Below, in pieces: positions 26,403 through 35,354 of a stretch of DNA of 64,000 bases. Source of the DNA: Ramlibacter albus (GTDB taxonomy: Bacteria > Pseudomonadota > Gammaproteobacteria > Burkholderiales > Burkholderiaceae_C); contig NZ_JACORU010000006.1 in the NCBI RefSeq assembly GCF_014297445.1, positions 186,001 to 250,000 of the forward strand. Reading direction: 5' to 3'. Position 1 is the first letter of the stretch. The number at the start of each line of letters is the position of its first letter. The notes under the pieces were generated by a model, which did not search any database, was not told the origin of the DNA, and saw nothing but the letters and a program-made list of their open reading frames with translations. A program made the translations under genes and the position numbers.

Positions 26403-27163
26403 AGATCGACGGACAGGCCGCGCTCGTCACCGGCGGTGCCTCGGGCCTCGGCGAAGCCACGGCCCGCGAACTCGCGCGCCTGGGCGCGAAGGTGGCCGTG
26501 CTCGACGTGAACGAGGAGCTCGCGAACAAGGTGGCCGCCGACATCGGCGGCATCGCCTGTGTCTGCGACATCACCGACAGCGCGAGCACCGCTGCCGCGC
26601 TCGCGAAGGCCGCGCAGAAGCACGGCCCCGCGCGCATCTGCATGAACATCGCCGGCATCGGCACCGCCAAGCGCGTGGTGCAGAAGGACGGCAGCGCCGC
26701 GCCGCTGGAGGACTTCGAGCGCGTCATCAAGGTCAACCTGATCGGCACGTACAACGTGAGCCGCCTCTTCGCCGCCGAATGCGCGAAGCTCACGCCGCTG
26801 GAAGACGGCGAGCGCGGCGTGATGCTCTTCACGGCCTCGGTCGCTGCATTCGACGGGCAAGTGGGCCAGCAGGCGTACAGCGCGTCCAAGGGCGGCCTCG
26901 TCGGCATGACCCTGCCGATGGCGCGCGACCTCGCGCAGCACGGCATCCGCGTGTGCACCATCGCGCCGGGCCTGTTCTCGACGCCGTTGATGAAGAAGCT
27001 GCCCGAGCCGGTGCAGCAGTCGCTGGCCGCGTCCATCCCCTTCCCGCCGCGCCTGGGCAAGCCCGAGGAGTTCGCGCAGCTCGCGGCGCACATCGTCACC
27101 AACACGCATCTCAACGGCGAAGTGATCCGTCTCGACGGCGCACTTCGGATGGCGCCTCGTTAA
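26399..27163 (+). CDS. SDR-family oxidoreductase (3-hydroxyacyl-CoA dehydrogenase-like)
   Basis: 254 residues, classical SDR: NAD site ALVTGGASGLGEATA (residues 8-22), NIAGIG, and catalytic YSASKGG; APGLFSTPLMKKLP follows. It resembles the 17-beta-HSD10/3-hydroxyacyl-CoA dehydrogenase branch. After a hydratase and a CoA ligase it would oxidise the 3-hydroxyacyl-CoA, which favours a beta-oxidation-like shortening of the side chain over direct aldol cleavage. AAGGAG stands four bases before its ATG inside the fcs 3' end. Confidence 0.9.
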   Translation: MKIDGQAALVTGGASGLGEATARELARLGAKVAVLDVNEELANKVAADIGGIACVCDITDSASTAAALAKAAQKHGPARICMNIAGIGTAKRVVQKDGSAAPLEDFERVIKVNLIGTYNVSRLFAAECAKLTPLEDGERGVMLFTASVAAFDGQVGQQAYSASKGGLVGMTLPMARDLAQHGIRVCTIAPGLFSTPLMKKLPEPVQQSLAASIPFPPRLGKPEEFAQLAAHIVTNTHLNGEVIRLDGALRMAPR

Positions 27164-27183
27164 ACCCCAAGGAGACAATGCAA

Positions 27184-28305
27184 ATGAAGATCGCACGCAC
27201 CCTCGTCGCCGCCGCCGCCCTGCTGGTGGCCGCCGGCTCCGCCCTCGCCGACCTCAACATCGGCGTGAGCCTGTCGCTCACCGGCCCCGGCTCGGGCCTG
27301 GGCCTGCCGATGCAGAACCAGTTCAAGCTGTTCCCGAAGGAGATCGCGGGCGAGAAGGTCAACCTGATCATCCTCGACGACGCGTCCGACCCGGGCAAGG
27401 GCGTGAGCAACGCGCGCCGCTTCATCACCGAGGACAAGGTCGACCTGATCATCGGCTCGTGCCTCACGCCCGTGGCGGCCGCGATGACGCCCGTCGCTAC
27501 CGAAGCGAAGACGGTGCAGCTCGCGGCCTCGCCGGTCGGTGGCGACAGCCCGTGGCTGTTCCGCCTGCCGCAGGGCAACGACGTCATGGCCCACGCGATG
27601 GTGGAGCACATGAAGAAGCACAACATCAAGACGATCGGCTTCCTCGGCTACACCGACGCCTATGGCGAGCTGTGGCTCAAGGCGCTGACGCCGCTGGCCG
27701 AGAAGGCCGGCATGAAGATCGTCGCGACCGAACGCTTCCAGCGCACCGACACCAGCGTGACGCCGCAGGCGCTGAAGATCACGTCCGCCAACCCCGACGC
27801 CATCGTGGTCGTGGCGTCCGGCTCCGGCGCCGCGATGCCGCAGATGGCGCTGGTCGAGCGCAACTACAAGGGCAAGATCTACCAGACGCACGCCGCGGCC
27901 ACGCAGGACCTGATGCGCATCGGCGGCAAGGCCGTGGAAGGCACGTTCGTCACGTCGGGCCCGGCCGTCGTGGGCCACCAGCTGCCCGACAGCCACCCGT
28001 CCAAGAAGGCGGCCATCGACTTCTTCGACAACTACCAGAAACAGTTCGGCCCGCCCAACCAGTTCGCCGGCCACAGCTACGACGCCGCCATCGCGCTGCA
28101 GAAGGCCGTGCCGATCGCCAAGGCCAAGGCCAAGCCGGGCACGCCCGAGTTCCGCGCCGCGCTGCGCGATGCGTTCGAGTCGATGGGCCGCACCGTGTTC
28201 TCGCACGGCGTGATGAACTGGACCAAGGACGACCACTGGGGCTACACGAACGAGACGGGCGTGATGCTGAAGGTCGTCGACGGCAAGTTCGTGGTCGAGA
28301 AATAA
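27184..28305 (+). CDS. Branched-chain-type ABC transporter substrate-binding protein
   Basis: 373 residues from ATG 27184, with a signal peptide (MKIARTLVAAAALLVAAGSALA) and the periplasmic-binding type 1 fold of LivJ-like proteins (LNIGVSLSLTGPGSGLGLP, NLIILDDASDP). The start at 27184 leaves nine bases after GGAG; ATG 27178 would leave only three. It opens a four-gene importer directly after the SDR gene. Such receptors in CoA-ligase clusters often bind aromatic acids rather than amino acids, and that is the likely role here. Confidence 0.92.
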   Translation: MKIARTLVAAAALLVAAGSALADLNIGVSLSLTGPGSGLGLPMQNQFKLFPKEIAGEKVNLIILDDASDPGKGVSNARRFITEDKVDLIIGSCLTPVAAAMTPVATEAKTVQLAASPVGGDSPWLFRLPQGNDVMAHAMVEHMKKHNIKTIGFLGYTDAYGELWLKALTPLAEKAGMKIVATERFQRTDTSVTPQALKITSANPDAIVVVASGSGAAMPQMALVERNYKGKIYQTHAAATQDLMRIGGKAVEGTFVTSGPAVVGHQLPDSHPSKKAAIDFFDNYQKQFGPPNQFAGHSYDAAIALQKAVPIAKAKAKPGTPEFRAALRDAFESMGRTVFSHGVMNWTKDDHWGYTNETGVMLKVVDGKFVVEK

Positions 28306-28311
28306 GCCGCC

Positions 28312-29349
28312 TTGGACTTCTCGATCGCCAGCATCCTGGCGCTGGACGGCCTCACCAACGGGGCCGTCTATGCGCTCCTCGCGCTCGCCACGGTGCTGGT
28401 GTTCGCGGTCACGCGCGTCATCTTCATTCCGCAGGGGGAGTTCGTCGCGTTCGGCGCGCTCACCCTCGCGCTGCTGCAGGCCGGCAGACTGCCGGGGACC
28501 GTGGTGTTCCTGCTGGTGCTGGCCGTGCTGGCCGCGATCTCGGATGTGGTCGACGGCGTGCGGCACCACAGGCCGGGCAAGCGCATCGCGATCAACGTGG
28601 TGAAGACGCTGGCGTGGCCCGTGGTCGCGTCCGCGCTGGCATGGTGGGCGGCGGGCAAGGGATTGCCGCTCGCGGTGCACGCGCTGCTCACGCTCGCACT
28701 TGTCACGCCTTTCGGCAGCCTGATCTATCGCCTGGCTTATGAATCGCTGGCCGATGCGTCCGTGCTCGTGCTGCTGATCGTGTCTGTCGGCGTGCATTTC
28801 GCGCTCGTCGGGCTGGGCCTCTTCTTCTTCGGCGCGGAAGGTTTCCGCAACCCGAGCTTCTGGGACTCGCGCTTCTCCGCGGGGCCGCTCACGCTGAACG
28901 GGCAGACGCTGATCATCTTCGTGGCGTCGGTGGTGCTGATCGTGGGGCTGTACTTGTACTTCGAGCGCACGCTCGCCGGCAAGGCGCTGCGGGCGACGGC
29001 GGTGAATCGCGCGGGCGCGCGGCTCATGGGCATCTCATCGTCGGCGGCCGGCCGCATGGCGTTCACGATGGCGGCGTTCATCGGTGCGCTGTCGGGGCTG
29101 CTGATCGGGCCGACCACCACCATCTTCTATGACAGCGGCTTCCTGATCGGGCTGAAAGGCTTCGTGGCCGCGGTTTTCGCGGGGCTTTCGAGCTACCCGC
29201 TCGCGCTCGTCGGCGCGCTGGCGGTGGGCCTGCTCGAAAGCTTCAGTTCCTTCTGGGCGAGTGCCTTCAAGGAAGTCATCGTCTTCTCGTCGATCCTGCC
29301 GGTGCTGTTGTGGCGGTCGCTCACGGACCCACATTCAGAAGAACACTGA
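28312..29349 (+). CDS. Branched-chain-type ABC permease LivH-like
   Basis: 345-residue membrane protein of the LivH family: [20 protein letters not shown] at the N-terminus, the conserved [15 protein letters not shown] cytoplasmic loop and [20 protein letters not shown] near the end. TTG 28312 is the chosen start, six bases after the receptor stop. An insertion of about 60 residues (positions 72-125, containing a basic loop HHRPGKR) makes it longer than typical LivH (about 290-310). Its stop shares one base with the next start. Confidence 0.9.
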   Translation: MDFSIASILALDGLTNGAVYALLALATVLVFAVTRVIFIPQGEFVAFGALTLALLQAGRLPGTVVFLLVLAVLAAISDVVDGVRHHRPGKRIAINVVKTLAWPVVASALAWWAAGKGLPLAVHALLTLALVTPFGSLIYRLAYESLADASVLVLLIVSVGVHFALVGLGLFFFGAEGFRNPSFWDSRFSAGPLTLNGQTLIIFVASVVLIVGLYLYFERTLAGKALRATAVNRAGARLMGISSSAAGRMAFTMAAFIGALSGLLIGPTTTIFYDSGFLIGLKGFVAAVFAGLSSYPLALVGALAVGLLESFSSFWASAFKEVIVFSSILPVLLWRSLTDPHSEEH

Positions 29350-31109
29350 TGCGCCGGTTTGCCTTCCCGATCTTCGCGGCAGTGATGCTGCTGCTGCCCG
29401 CCCTGCCCGTGCCGGACTTCTGGATCACGCAGAGCAACTACATCGGCCTGTACGCGCTCGTCGCGCTGGGGCTCGTGCTGCTGACGGGCGTGGCGGGGCT
29501 CACGTCGTTCGGCCAGGCGGCGTTCGTCGGTGTCGGCGCGTACACGGCGGCGTTCATGACGGTGAAGATGGCGTCGTCGCCGTGGCTGGCGCTGCTGGTC
29601 GGCGTCGGGCTGGCGGTTGCGGCGGCCTTGCTCCTCGGCGCGATCACGCTGCGCATGTCGGGGCACTACCTGCCGCTCGCCACCATCGCGTGGGGCCTGG
29701 CGCTCAACTATTCGATGGCCAACATGGAGTGGCTGGGCAAGTACGACGGCATCCTGAACATCCCCGCGTTGAAGGTGCTGGGCTGGGACCTCGGCACGGG
29801 CCGCGGCCTGCACGTCATGATCTGGCTGCTGGCGTTGCTTGCGGCCTGGGGCGCGATGAATTTGCTCGACTCGCGGCCGGGGCGCGCGATCCGCGCACTG
29901 AAGAACGGCGCGACGATGGCGGAGGCGATGGGCATTTCGACGTTCCGCTACAAGCTGGTCGTGTTCATCCTGGCCGCCGTACTTGCGGCGGTTTCCGGCT
30001 GGCTCTTCGCGTTCTTCCAGCGCACCGTGAGCCCCTCGCCGTTTGCGATCGGCAAGGGCATCGAGTACCTGTTCATCGCCGTGCTCGGTGGCGTGTCGCA
30101 CGTGTGGGGTGCGTTCCTCGGTGCGGCCGTCGTGAAGCTCACGGAGGACCAGCTGCAGGTGTTGTTGCCGAAACTGATCGGCACCAGCGGCAACTTCGAG
30201 ACGATCGTTTTCGGCATCGTGCTCGTCCTCGTGCTGAAGTACGCGCCCGACGGGTTGTGGACCTTCATCGGCAAGCGCCTGCCCAGGCCCGTGCGCCGCA
30301 AGGACTGGGACAACGCCCCCCCGCTGGAGTCGCGCGACAAGCCCGCGCAGGGCGAGCTGCTGCTGCAGGTGCAGGCCGTGCGCAAGGAGTTCGGGGGTCT
30401 CGTCGCCGTCAACGACGTGAGTTTCGAAATCCGCGCCGGCGACATCGTCGGCCTGATAGGGCCCAATGGCGCGGGCAAGTCGACGACGTTCAACCTCGTC
30501 ACCGGCGTGCTCTCGCTCACGGCAGGCGACGTCATGTGGCGCGGCGAGCGCATCAGCGGCCTGCCCTCGCGCACCATCGCCCGCCGCGGCATCTCGCGCA
30601 CGTTCCAGCACGTGAAGATGATCCCGGAGATGACCGTGCTGGAGAACGTCGCGCTCGGCGGCTATTTGCGCGGCCACACCGGCACCGCGCGCGCGATGCT
30701 GCGGCTGGATCGGGACGAGGAGAAGCGCCTGTTCGCCGAGGCAGAGCGCCAGGTCGCGCGCATCGGCATGGCCGACCGCATGCACGAGCTCGCGGGGAAT
30801 CTTGCCCTCGGCCCACAGCGTTTGATGGAGATCGCCCGCGCCCTGTGCACCGACCCCGCGCTGCTCCTTCTCGATGAACCCGCCGCAGGCTTGCGCCACA
30901 AGGAGAAGCAGGCTTTGGCGGACGTGCTGCGCCAGTTGCGCGGCGAGGGCATGAGCCTGCTTCTCGTGGAACACGACATGGAGTTCGTGATGGGCCTCAC
31001 CGACCGCATCGTCGTCATGGAGTTCGGCACGAAGCTGATGGAAGGCACGCCTTCCGAGGTGCAGGCTTCCCCGGCTGTTCGTGCGGCGTACCTCGGGACG
31101 GAGCACTGA
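29349..31109 (+). CDS. Fused LivM permease - LivG ATPase
   Basis: 586 residues joining two subunits in one chain. Residues 1-320 are a LivM-type permease with eight or more helices (GLVLLTGVAGLTSFGQAAFV; FRYKLVVFILAAVLAAVSGW). After a basic linker (about 321-350) comes a LivG-type ATPase: Walker A GPNGAGKST, Walker B LLLLDEPAAGL, H-loop LLVEHDMEFVM, and a degenerate signature LALGPQRLMEIARAL in place of LAYGQQRRLEIARAL. The LivM-LivG fusion fixes 1:1 stoichiometry. Start ATG 29349 shares one base with the livH stop (TGATG); a longer frame from 29310 is rejected. Confidence 0.93.
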   Translation: MRRFAFPIFAAVMLLLPALPVPDFWITQSNYIGLYALVALGLVLLTGVAGLTSFGQAAFVGVGAYTAAFMTVKMASSPWLALLVGVGLAVAAALLLGAITLRMSGHYLPLATIAWGLALNYSMANMEWLGKYDGILNIPALKVLGWDLGTGRGLHVMIWLLALLAAWGAMNLLDSRPGRAIRALKNGATMAEAMGISTFRYKLVVFILAAVLAAVSGWLFAFFQRTVSPSPFAIGKGIEYLFIAVLGGVSHVWGAFLGAAVVKLTEDQLQVLLPKLIGTSGNFETIVFGIVLVLVLKYAPDGLWTFIGKRLPRPVRRKDWDNAPPLESRDKPAQGELLLQVQAVRKEFGGLVAVNDVSFEIRAGDIVGLIGPNGAGKSTTFNLVTGVLSLTAGDVMWRGERISGLPSRTIARRGISRTFQHVKMIPEMTVLENVALGGYLRGHTGTARAMLRLDRDEEKRLFAEAERQVARIGMADRMHELAGNLALGPQRLMEIARALCTDPALLLLDEPAAGLRHKEKQALADVLRQLRGEGMSLLLVEHDMEFVMGLTDRIVVMEFGTKLMEGTPSEVQASPAVRAAYLGTEH

Positions 31110-31110
31110 C

Positions 31111-31836
31111 ATGCTGCTGGAAGTGAAGGACCTCCACGCCGGCTACGGCCGCGCCGAAGTGCTCGCCGGCCTCGACATCCACATGGAGGCCGGCCAGGTC
31201 GTCACCGTCATCGGCCCCAACGGCGCAGGCAAATCGACGACGCTCAACGCATTGATCGGCGCGCTGCCCTCCCGCGGCACGATCCGCTTCGACGGCCAGG
31301 ACCTCGCCGACACCACGCTCGAAGAGCGAGTGATGCTCGGCCTCGCACTCGTCCCCGAAAAGCGCGAGCTGTTCGGCACGATGCCCGTCGAAGACAACCT
31401 CGTCCTCGGCGGCTGGCGCGCACGCAAACTCGGGCTGGCCGACTGGCACCACCAGCTCGATCGCGTGTACGAGATGTTCCCGCGCCTGAAGGAGCGGCGC
31501 ACGCAGCTGGCCGGCACGCTCTCCGGCGGCGAACGCCAGATGCTCGCGATCGGCCGCGCACTGATGTCGCGGCCCAAGCTGCTGATGCTGGACGAGCCGA
31601 GCCTCGGCCTCGCACCCCTCGTGGTGAAGGAAGTGTTCGACATCATCCAGCGCCTGCGCGCGCAGGGCGTGTCGATCCTGCTCGTCGAACAGAACGCCCG
31701 CGCCGCACTCGAAGTAGCCGACTACGGCTACGTGCTCGAAACCGGAGAGATCGGCCTGCATGGCCCCGCCGGCGAACTCGCGCACGACCCGCGCGTGATC
31801 GAAACCTACCTCGGCGCCACCCGCGCCCGGCCCTGA
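31111..31836 (+). CDS. Branched-chain-type ABC ATPase LivF-like
   Basis: 241-residue LivF-type ATPase with Walker A GPNGAGKST, the ABC signature TLSGGERQMLAIGRAL, Walker B LLMLDEPSLGLAP and the switch His region replaced as usual for LivF by LLVEQNARAAL. It should pair with the LivG half of the preceding fusion to drive uptake through LivH/LivM. It starts two bases after the fusion gene and ends five bases before marR, so the regulator is in the same operon. Confidence 0.95.
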   Translation: MLLEVKDLHAGYGRAEVLAGLDIHMEAGQVVTVIGPNGAGKSTTLNALIGALPSRGTIRFDGQDLADTTLEERVMLGLALVPEKRELFGTMPVEDNLVLGGWRARKLGLADWHHQLDRVYEMFPRLKERRTQLAGTLSGGERQMLAIGRALMSRPKLLMLDEPSLGLAPLVVKEVFDIIQRLRAQGVSILLVEQNARAALEVADYGYVLETGEIGLHGPAGELAHDPRVIETYLGATRARP

Positions 31837-31840
31837 GCCC

Positions 31841-32296
31841 ATGGCCACCAAGCACGCCCACGTCGTCGAGGAAGTCGACACGAGCTTCCTCGAAAGCCTG
31901 CTCGGCTACAACGCGCGCCGGGCGGCGCTGGCCGTCATCGCGGTCTTCCTGGAACGCATGGCGCCGTACCAGCTGCGCCCGGTGGACTTCTCGGTGCTGT
32001 CGCTCATCAAGCACAACCCGGGCATCACCTCGCGCCAGCTGTGCACCAGCCTCGGCATCCTGCCTCCCAACCTGGTCGGCCTCGTCAACGCGCTCGAAAA
32101 GCGCGAGCTGATCACCCGCAAGCCCCACCCGCGCGACGGCCGCGCGCTGGGGCTGCACCTCACGGCCGGGGGGCAGAAATTGATGCGCGACGCGGAGGAG
32201 ACGGCGGCGTCGCTGGAGAGCGAAGTCGCGTCCAAGCTCACGGCCGGTGAACTCAAGACGCTCCTGCGGTTACTCAGGAAGGTCTACGCCGGTTGA
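31841..32296 (+). CDS. MarR-family transcriptional regulator
   Basis: 151 residues with the MarR winged helix: LRPVDFSVLSLIKHNPGITS, recognition helix LCTSLGILPPNLVGLVNALE and the wing ITRKPHPRDGRALGLHLT. MarR proteins such as CouR/FerR repress hydroxycinnamate genes and respond to the CoA ester. Its place at the end of the CoA-ligase/ABC operon suggests the same here, acting at the AT-rich inverted repeat in the divergent promoter at 23724-23747. Confidence 0.92.
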   Translation: MATKHAHVVEEVDTSFLESLLGYNARRAALAVIAVFLERMAPYQLRPVDFSVLSLIKHNPGITSRQLCTSLGILPPNLVGLVNALEKRELITRKPHPRDGRALGLHLTAGGQKLMRDAEETAASLESEVASKLTAGELKTLLRLLRKVYAG

Positions 32297-32322
32297 CTCG
32301 AGCGGCGTGGGGAGAACGCCGC

Positions 32323-33474
32323 ATGGACAGCCTGCATATCCTCGTCGCCGCGCATCACGACTGGTTCAGCGGGGCGCAGGTCGCCCTCGTCAACCTCATC
32401 GGCCACCTGCGCGCGCTCGGCCACCGGGTCACGGTGCTGTGCCCTCGCGGTGAAGGCAGCGCCGCCAGCTGGTACGAGCAGGCCGGCCTGCCCTTTTTCG
32501 TGTGGGACCTGCCCTGGGCCGTGCACGACCCGCCCGCAGCCGTCGCCGCGATCGAGGGGACCGGCCTGGACCAGGCCGCTGCCGCGATGGCCGCGCAGTC
32601 GGTCGACCTCGTCATCTCCAACACGCTCGTGCAACTGCACCCCGCGATGCTCGCCGCGCGCATGGGCGTGCCGCACATCACCTGGGCACACGAACTCCTG
32701 GGCGGCGACGCCGGCTTGAAGCCGCGCACCGTTCCCTTCGACTACTACATCGCCGGGCTCGCTTCGCTGTCGGACCACATGCTCTGCTGCTCGCAGGCCG
32801 TGCGCGCCGAGGTGCAGGCGGCCTCACCCGCGACCAGCACTTCGGTGCTGTTTCCCTACATGGCGCCGGACCTGCCCGCCCCTGCGTTGGAGGTCCCGCG
32901 CGAAGGGCCCATCGGCCTCGTCTTCGTCGGCGACCTCACGGCTCGCAAGAATCCACGCTTCGCGGTCCAGGTGCTCGAAGCGCTGTGCCGGCGCGGCCAC
33001 GATGCCGTGCTGGACTTCTATGGTGTGCCACGCGACGAGAGCCGCGCGGTCGCGGAACAGGTGGAACGAAGCGGCGTGGTGGATCGCGTCGCGTTCCACG
33101 GCTTCGTGGACCGCTGGCGCGATCGAATCCGCGGGCGCCCCATCCACCTGGTCGCCTCCACCTGCGAGCCCTTCGGGCTCACCCTGCCCGAATGCATGGC
33201 GGCCGGCGTGCCCGTTGTCGCGTCCGCCTCGGGCGGCCCGTCGGAACTGCTGCCCGCGCAGTGGCTGTATCGCGTCGGTGACCTCGACGAAGCGGTGCAC
33301 GCAGTGGAAACCATCGCCCGCAGCCACGAAGCATCCGCACGGCACGCCCGCAGCCTGCACGACCGTTGTACGGGCCTTCAGCGCGGCGTGCAGCAGGAAA
33401 CGGTACAGGCAGCCTTGCGCACGGCTTTCTCGCGGTTTCGCCCGAAAGAGACGACCGCGCTATTGTTTAGATAG
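32323..33474 (+). CDS. Glycosyltransferase family 4-like protein
   Basis: 383 residues, GT-B fold. The N-terminal domain has HDWFSGAQVALVNLIGHL, the C-terminal domain GLVFVGDLTARKNP and the donor-site motif TCEPFGLTLPECMAAGVPVV with the ExxxxxxxE pair seen in GT4 retaining transferases. GGAGA precedes ATG 32323. It is not next to other polysaccharide genes, so the acceptor is unknown. The last 30 residues are basic and poorly conserved. Confidence 0.87.
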   Translation: MDSLHILVAAHHDWFSGAQVALVNLIGHLRALGHRVTVLCPRGEGSAASWYEQAGLPFFVWDLPWAVHDPPAAVAAIEGTGLDQAAAAMAAQSVDLVISNTLVQLHPAMLAARMGVPHITWAHELLGGDAGLKPRTVPFDYYIAGLASLSDHMLCCSQAVRAEVQAASPATSTSVLFPYMAPDLPAPALEVPREGPIGLVFVGDLTARKNPRFAVQVLEALCRRGHDAVLDFYGVPRDESRAVAEQVERSGVVDRVAFHGFVDRWRDRIRGRPIHLVASTCEPFGLTLPECMAAGVPVVASASGGPSELLPAQWLYRVGDLDEAVHAVETIARSHEASARHARSLHDRCTGLQRGVQQETVQAALRTAFSRFRPKETTALLFR

Positions 33475-33502
33475 CAGGAAGCGAATACACTCCGTCCCTC
33501 CT

Positions 33503-33817
33503 ATGACATCGAGGGACAACGCAGCCGCCCTGCAGCTACTGGCTTTGCTGGAGGCGCGTTATGCAATGCGGGTGCTGTGGGCGCTGCGCGACGGCCACCC
33601 GCAGACCTTCCGCCTGCTGCAGGACAGCGTGGGCGGCATCACGCCCAACACCCTCAACACCCGGTTGAAGGAACTGCGCGAGGCCGCCCTCGTGCACCAC
33701 AGCGGCGACGGCTATGCCGTCACGCCGACGGGCCAGGACCTGCTCAAGCGCCTGGCCGAGCTGCAACCCTTTGCCGCGCGCTGGGCCGCGGCGCAAGCCA
33801 AGAAGAAAGCGACATGA
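33503..33817 (+). CDS. HxlR-family small transcriptional regulator
   Basis: 104 residues with the HxlR winged helix: YAMRVLWALRDGHPQTFRLLQ, TPNTLNTRLKELREAALVHH and GYAVTPTGQDL. It lacks the N-terminal cysteine used by redox-sensing HxlR proteins. It overlaps the FAH gene by four bases (ATGA), so it probably regulates that gene. There is no clear ribosome site before ATG 33503. It is a paralogue of the HxlR protein at 38381-38716, sharing the LLQD/LLRDS...TLNTRLKELREA pattern. Confidence 0.85.
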   Translation: MTSRDNAAALQLLALLEARYAMRVLWALRDGHPQTFRLLQDSVGGITPNTLNTRLKELREAALVHHSGDGYAVTPTGQDLLKRLAELQPFAARWAAAQAKKKAT

Positions 33818-34989
33818 AGCAGTACCTCGAAGCCGCGGCCGCGCTGCCGCAGGACGCCGACCGCGCCACGCTGGTCGGCCGCGTGTTCGTCGAAGGCCAG
33901 GGCGCGGTGCTCGTGCACGTGCGGCCCGACGGCTTGTTCGACCTGTCGTCGCTGGCGCCCACGTGCAGCGCGCTGCTCGAGTTGAAGGACCCCGCGGCCG
34001 CCGTACAAGCGCACAAAGGTGCACGCGTGGGCAACCTCCCCGAGGTGCTGCGCAACAGCGCGCAAGCCGCGCGCGACGTGCAGTTGCCGTACCTGCTCGC
34101 ACCCTGCGACCTGCAAGCCATCAAGGCGGCGGGCGTGACGTTCGTCGCGTCGATGCTCGAGCGCGTGATCGAGGAACAGGCACGCGGCGACCCGGCAAAG
34201 GCGCTCGAAGTGCGCAAGGCCGTGGTCGCCGTGATCGGCGAGAACCTCGCGGCCGTGAAGCCCGGCTCGGCCGACGCCGCGCGGCTGAAGGACGTGCTGA
34301 TCTCGCAGGGCGTGTGGTCGCAGTATCTTGAAGTCGGCATCGGGCCCGACGCGGAAATCTTCACCAAGTCGCAACCGATGAGCGCCGTGGGCACGGGCGC
34401 CGACATCGGCATCCACCCGAAAAGCGAGTGGAACAACCCGGAGCCGGAGATCGTGCTCGCGGTGAACAGCCGGGGCGAAACGAAAGGCGCGACGCTCGGC
34501 AACGACGTGAACCTGCGCGACTTCGAAGGCCGCAGCGCGCTGCTGCTCGGCAAGGCCAAGGACAACAACGCGAGCTGCGCGATCGGGCCCTTCATCCGCC
34601 TGTTCGATGCGCACTTCGGCATCGACGACGTGCGCCGCTGCGACCTGGCGATGAAGGTCGAGGGAACGGATGGGTTCGTGATGAATGGGTCGAGCTCGAT
34701 TTCGAAGATCAGCCGCGACCCGCTCGACCTCGTCTCGCAGGCCATCGGCCCCAACCACCAGTACCCGGACGGCTTCGTGCTCTTCCTCGGCACGATGTTC
34801 GCGCCGGTGCAGGACCGCCGCGGCCCCGGCCAGGGTTTCACGCACGAAGTGGGCGACGTCGTCACCGTCACCACGCCGCTGCTGGGTACACTGGCAAACC
34901 GCGTCGACACCAGCGACCGCATCGCGCCATGGACGTATGGCACCTCCGCGCTCATGCGCGACCTCGCGCGCCGCGGCCTGCTCAACTGA
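33814..34989 (+). CDS. Fumarylacetoacetate-hydrolase-family protein (2-keto-3-deoxy-aldonate dehydratase-like)
   Basis: 391 residues, the long form of the FAH family rather than the 210-280-residue form. The C-terminal catalytic domain has EWNNPEPEIVLAVNSRGE (metal-binding Glu pair), GNDVNLRDFEGRSALLL, KDNNASCAIGPFI and GDVVTVTTPLLGTL. Proteins of this length include the 2-keto-3-deoxy-xylonate/arabinonate dehydratases (XylX type) that make 2-oxoglutarate semialdehyde, which would suit the sugar-acid theme of the window, but no pentose genes adjoin it, so the substrate is open. Confidence 0.88.
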   Translation: MKQYLEAAAALPQDADRATLVGRVFVEGQGAVLVHVRPDGLFDLSSLAPTCSALLELKDPAAAVQAHKGARVGNLPEVLRNSAQAARDVQLPYLLAPCDLQAIKAAGVTFVASMLERVIEEQARGDPAKALEVRKAVVAVIGENLAAVKPGSADAARLKDVLISQGVWSQYLEVGIGPDAEIFTKSQPMSAVGTGADIGIHPKSEWNNPEPEIVLAVNSRGETKGATLGNDVNLRDFEGRSALLLGKAKDNNASCAIGPFIRLFDAHFGIDDVRRCDLAMKVEGTDGFVMNGSSSISKISRDPLDLVSQAIGPNHQYPDGFVLFLGTMFAPVQDRRGPGQGFTHEVGDVVTVTTPLLGTLANRVDTSDRIAPWTYGTSALMRDLARRGLLN

Positions 34990-35003
34990 AGGATCTTTTC
35001 ATC

Positions 35004-35354
35004 ATGACCACCACCCCCAGCGGCCTGCAATACGAAGACGAACTCATCGGCAGCGGCCCCGAAGCCAAGGCCGGCCAGAGCGTGCGCGTGCACTACACGG
35101 GGTGGCTGTGGGACAACGGCAAGCAGGGCGCCAAGTTCGATTCCAGCCGCGACCGCAACGACGCCTTCGAGTTCTCGCTCGGTGCGGGCATGGTCATCAA
35201 GGGCTGGGACGAAGGCGTGGCGGGCATGAAGGTGGGCGGCAAGCGCACGCTGATCATCCCGCCGCAGCTGGGCTACGGCGCGCGCGGCGCGGGTGGCGTG
35301 ATTCCGCCGAATGCGACGCTGAAGTTCGACGTCGAGCTGCTCGAGACGCGCTGA
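35004..35354 (+). CDS. FKBP-type peptidyl-prolyl isomerase
   Basis: 116-residue single-domain FKBP without signal peptide, hence cytosolic. It shows the standard active-site segments VRVHYTGWLWDNGKQGAKFDSS, FSLGAGMVIKGWDEGVAGM, GGKRTLIIPPQLGYGARG and IPPNATLKFDVELL. It catalyses proline cis-trans isomerisation in protein folding. Its TGA is followed at once by the stop of the convergent LytTR gene, the two stops together reading TGATCA. Confidence 0.95.
   Translation: MTTTPSGLQYEDELIGSGPEAKAGQSVRVHYTGWLWDNGKQGAKFDSSRDRNDAFEFSLGAGMVIKGWDEGVAGMKVGGKRTLIIPPQLGYGARGAGGVIPPNATLKFDVELLETR

Noticed and set aside
29261..30877. Second plus-strand open frame over the LivM-LivG gene
   Set aside because: Ala/Arg-rich shadow; Walker motifs and helices are in the other frame.
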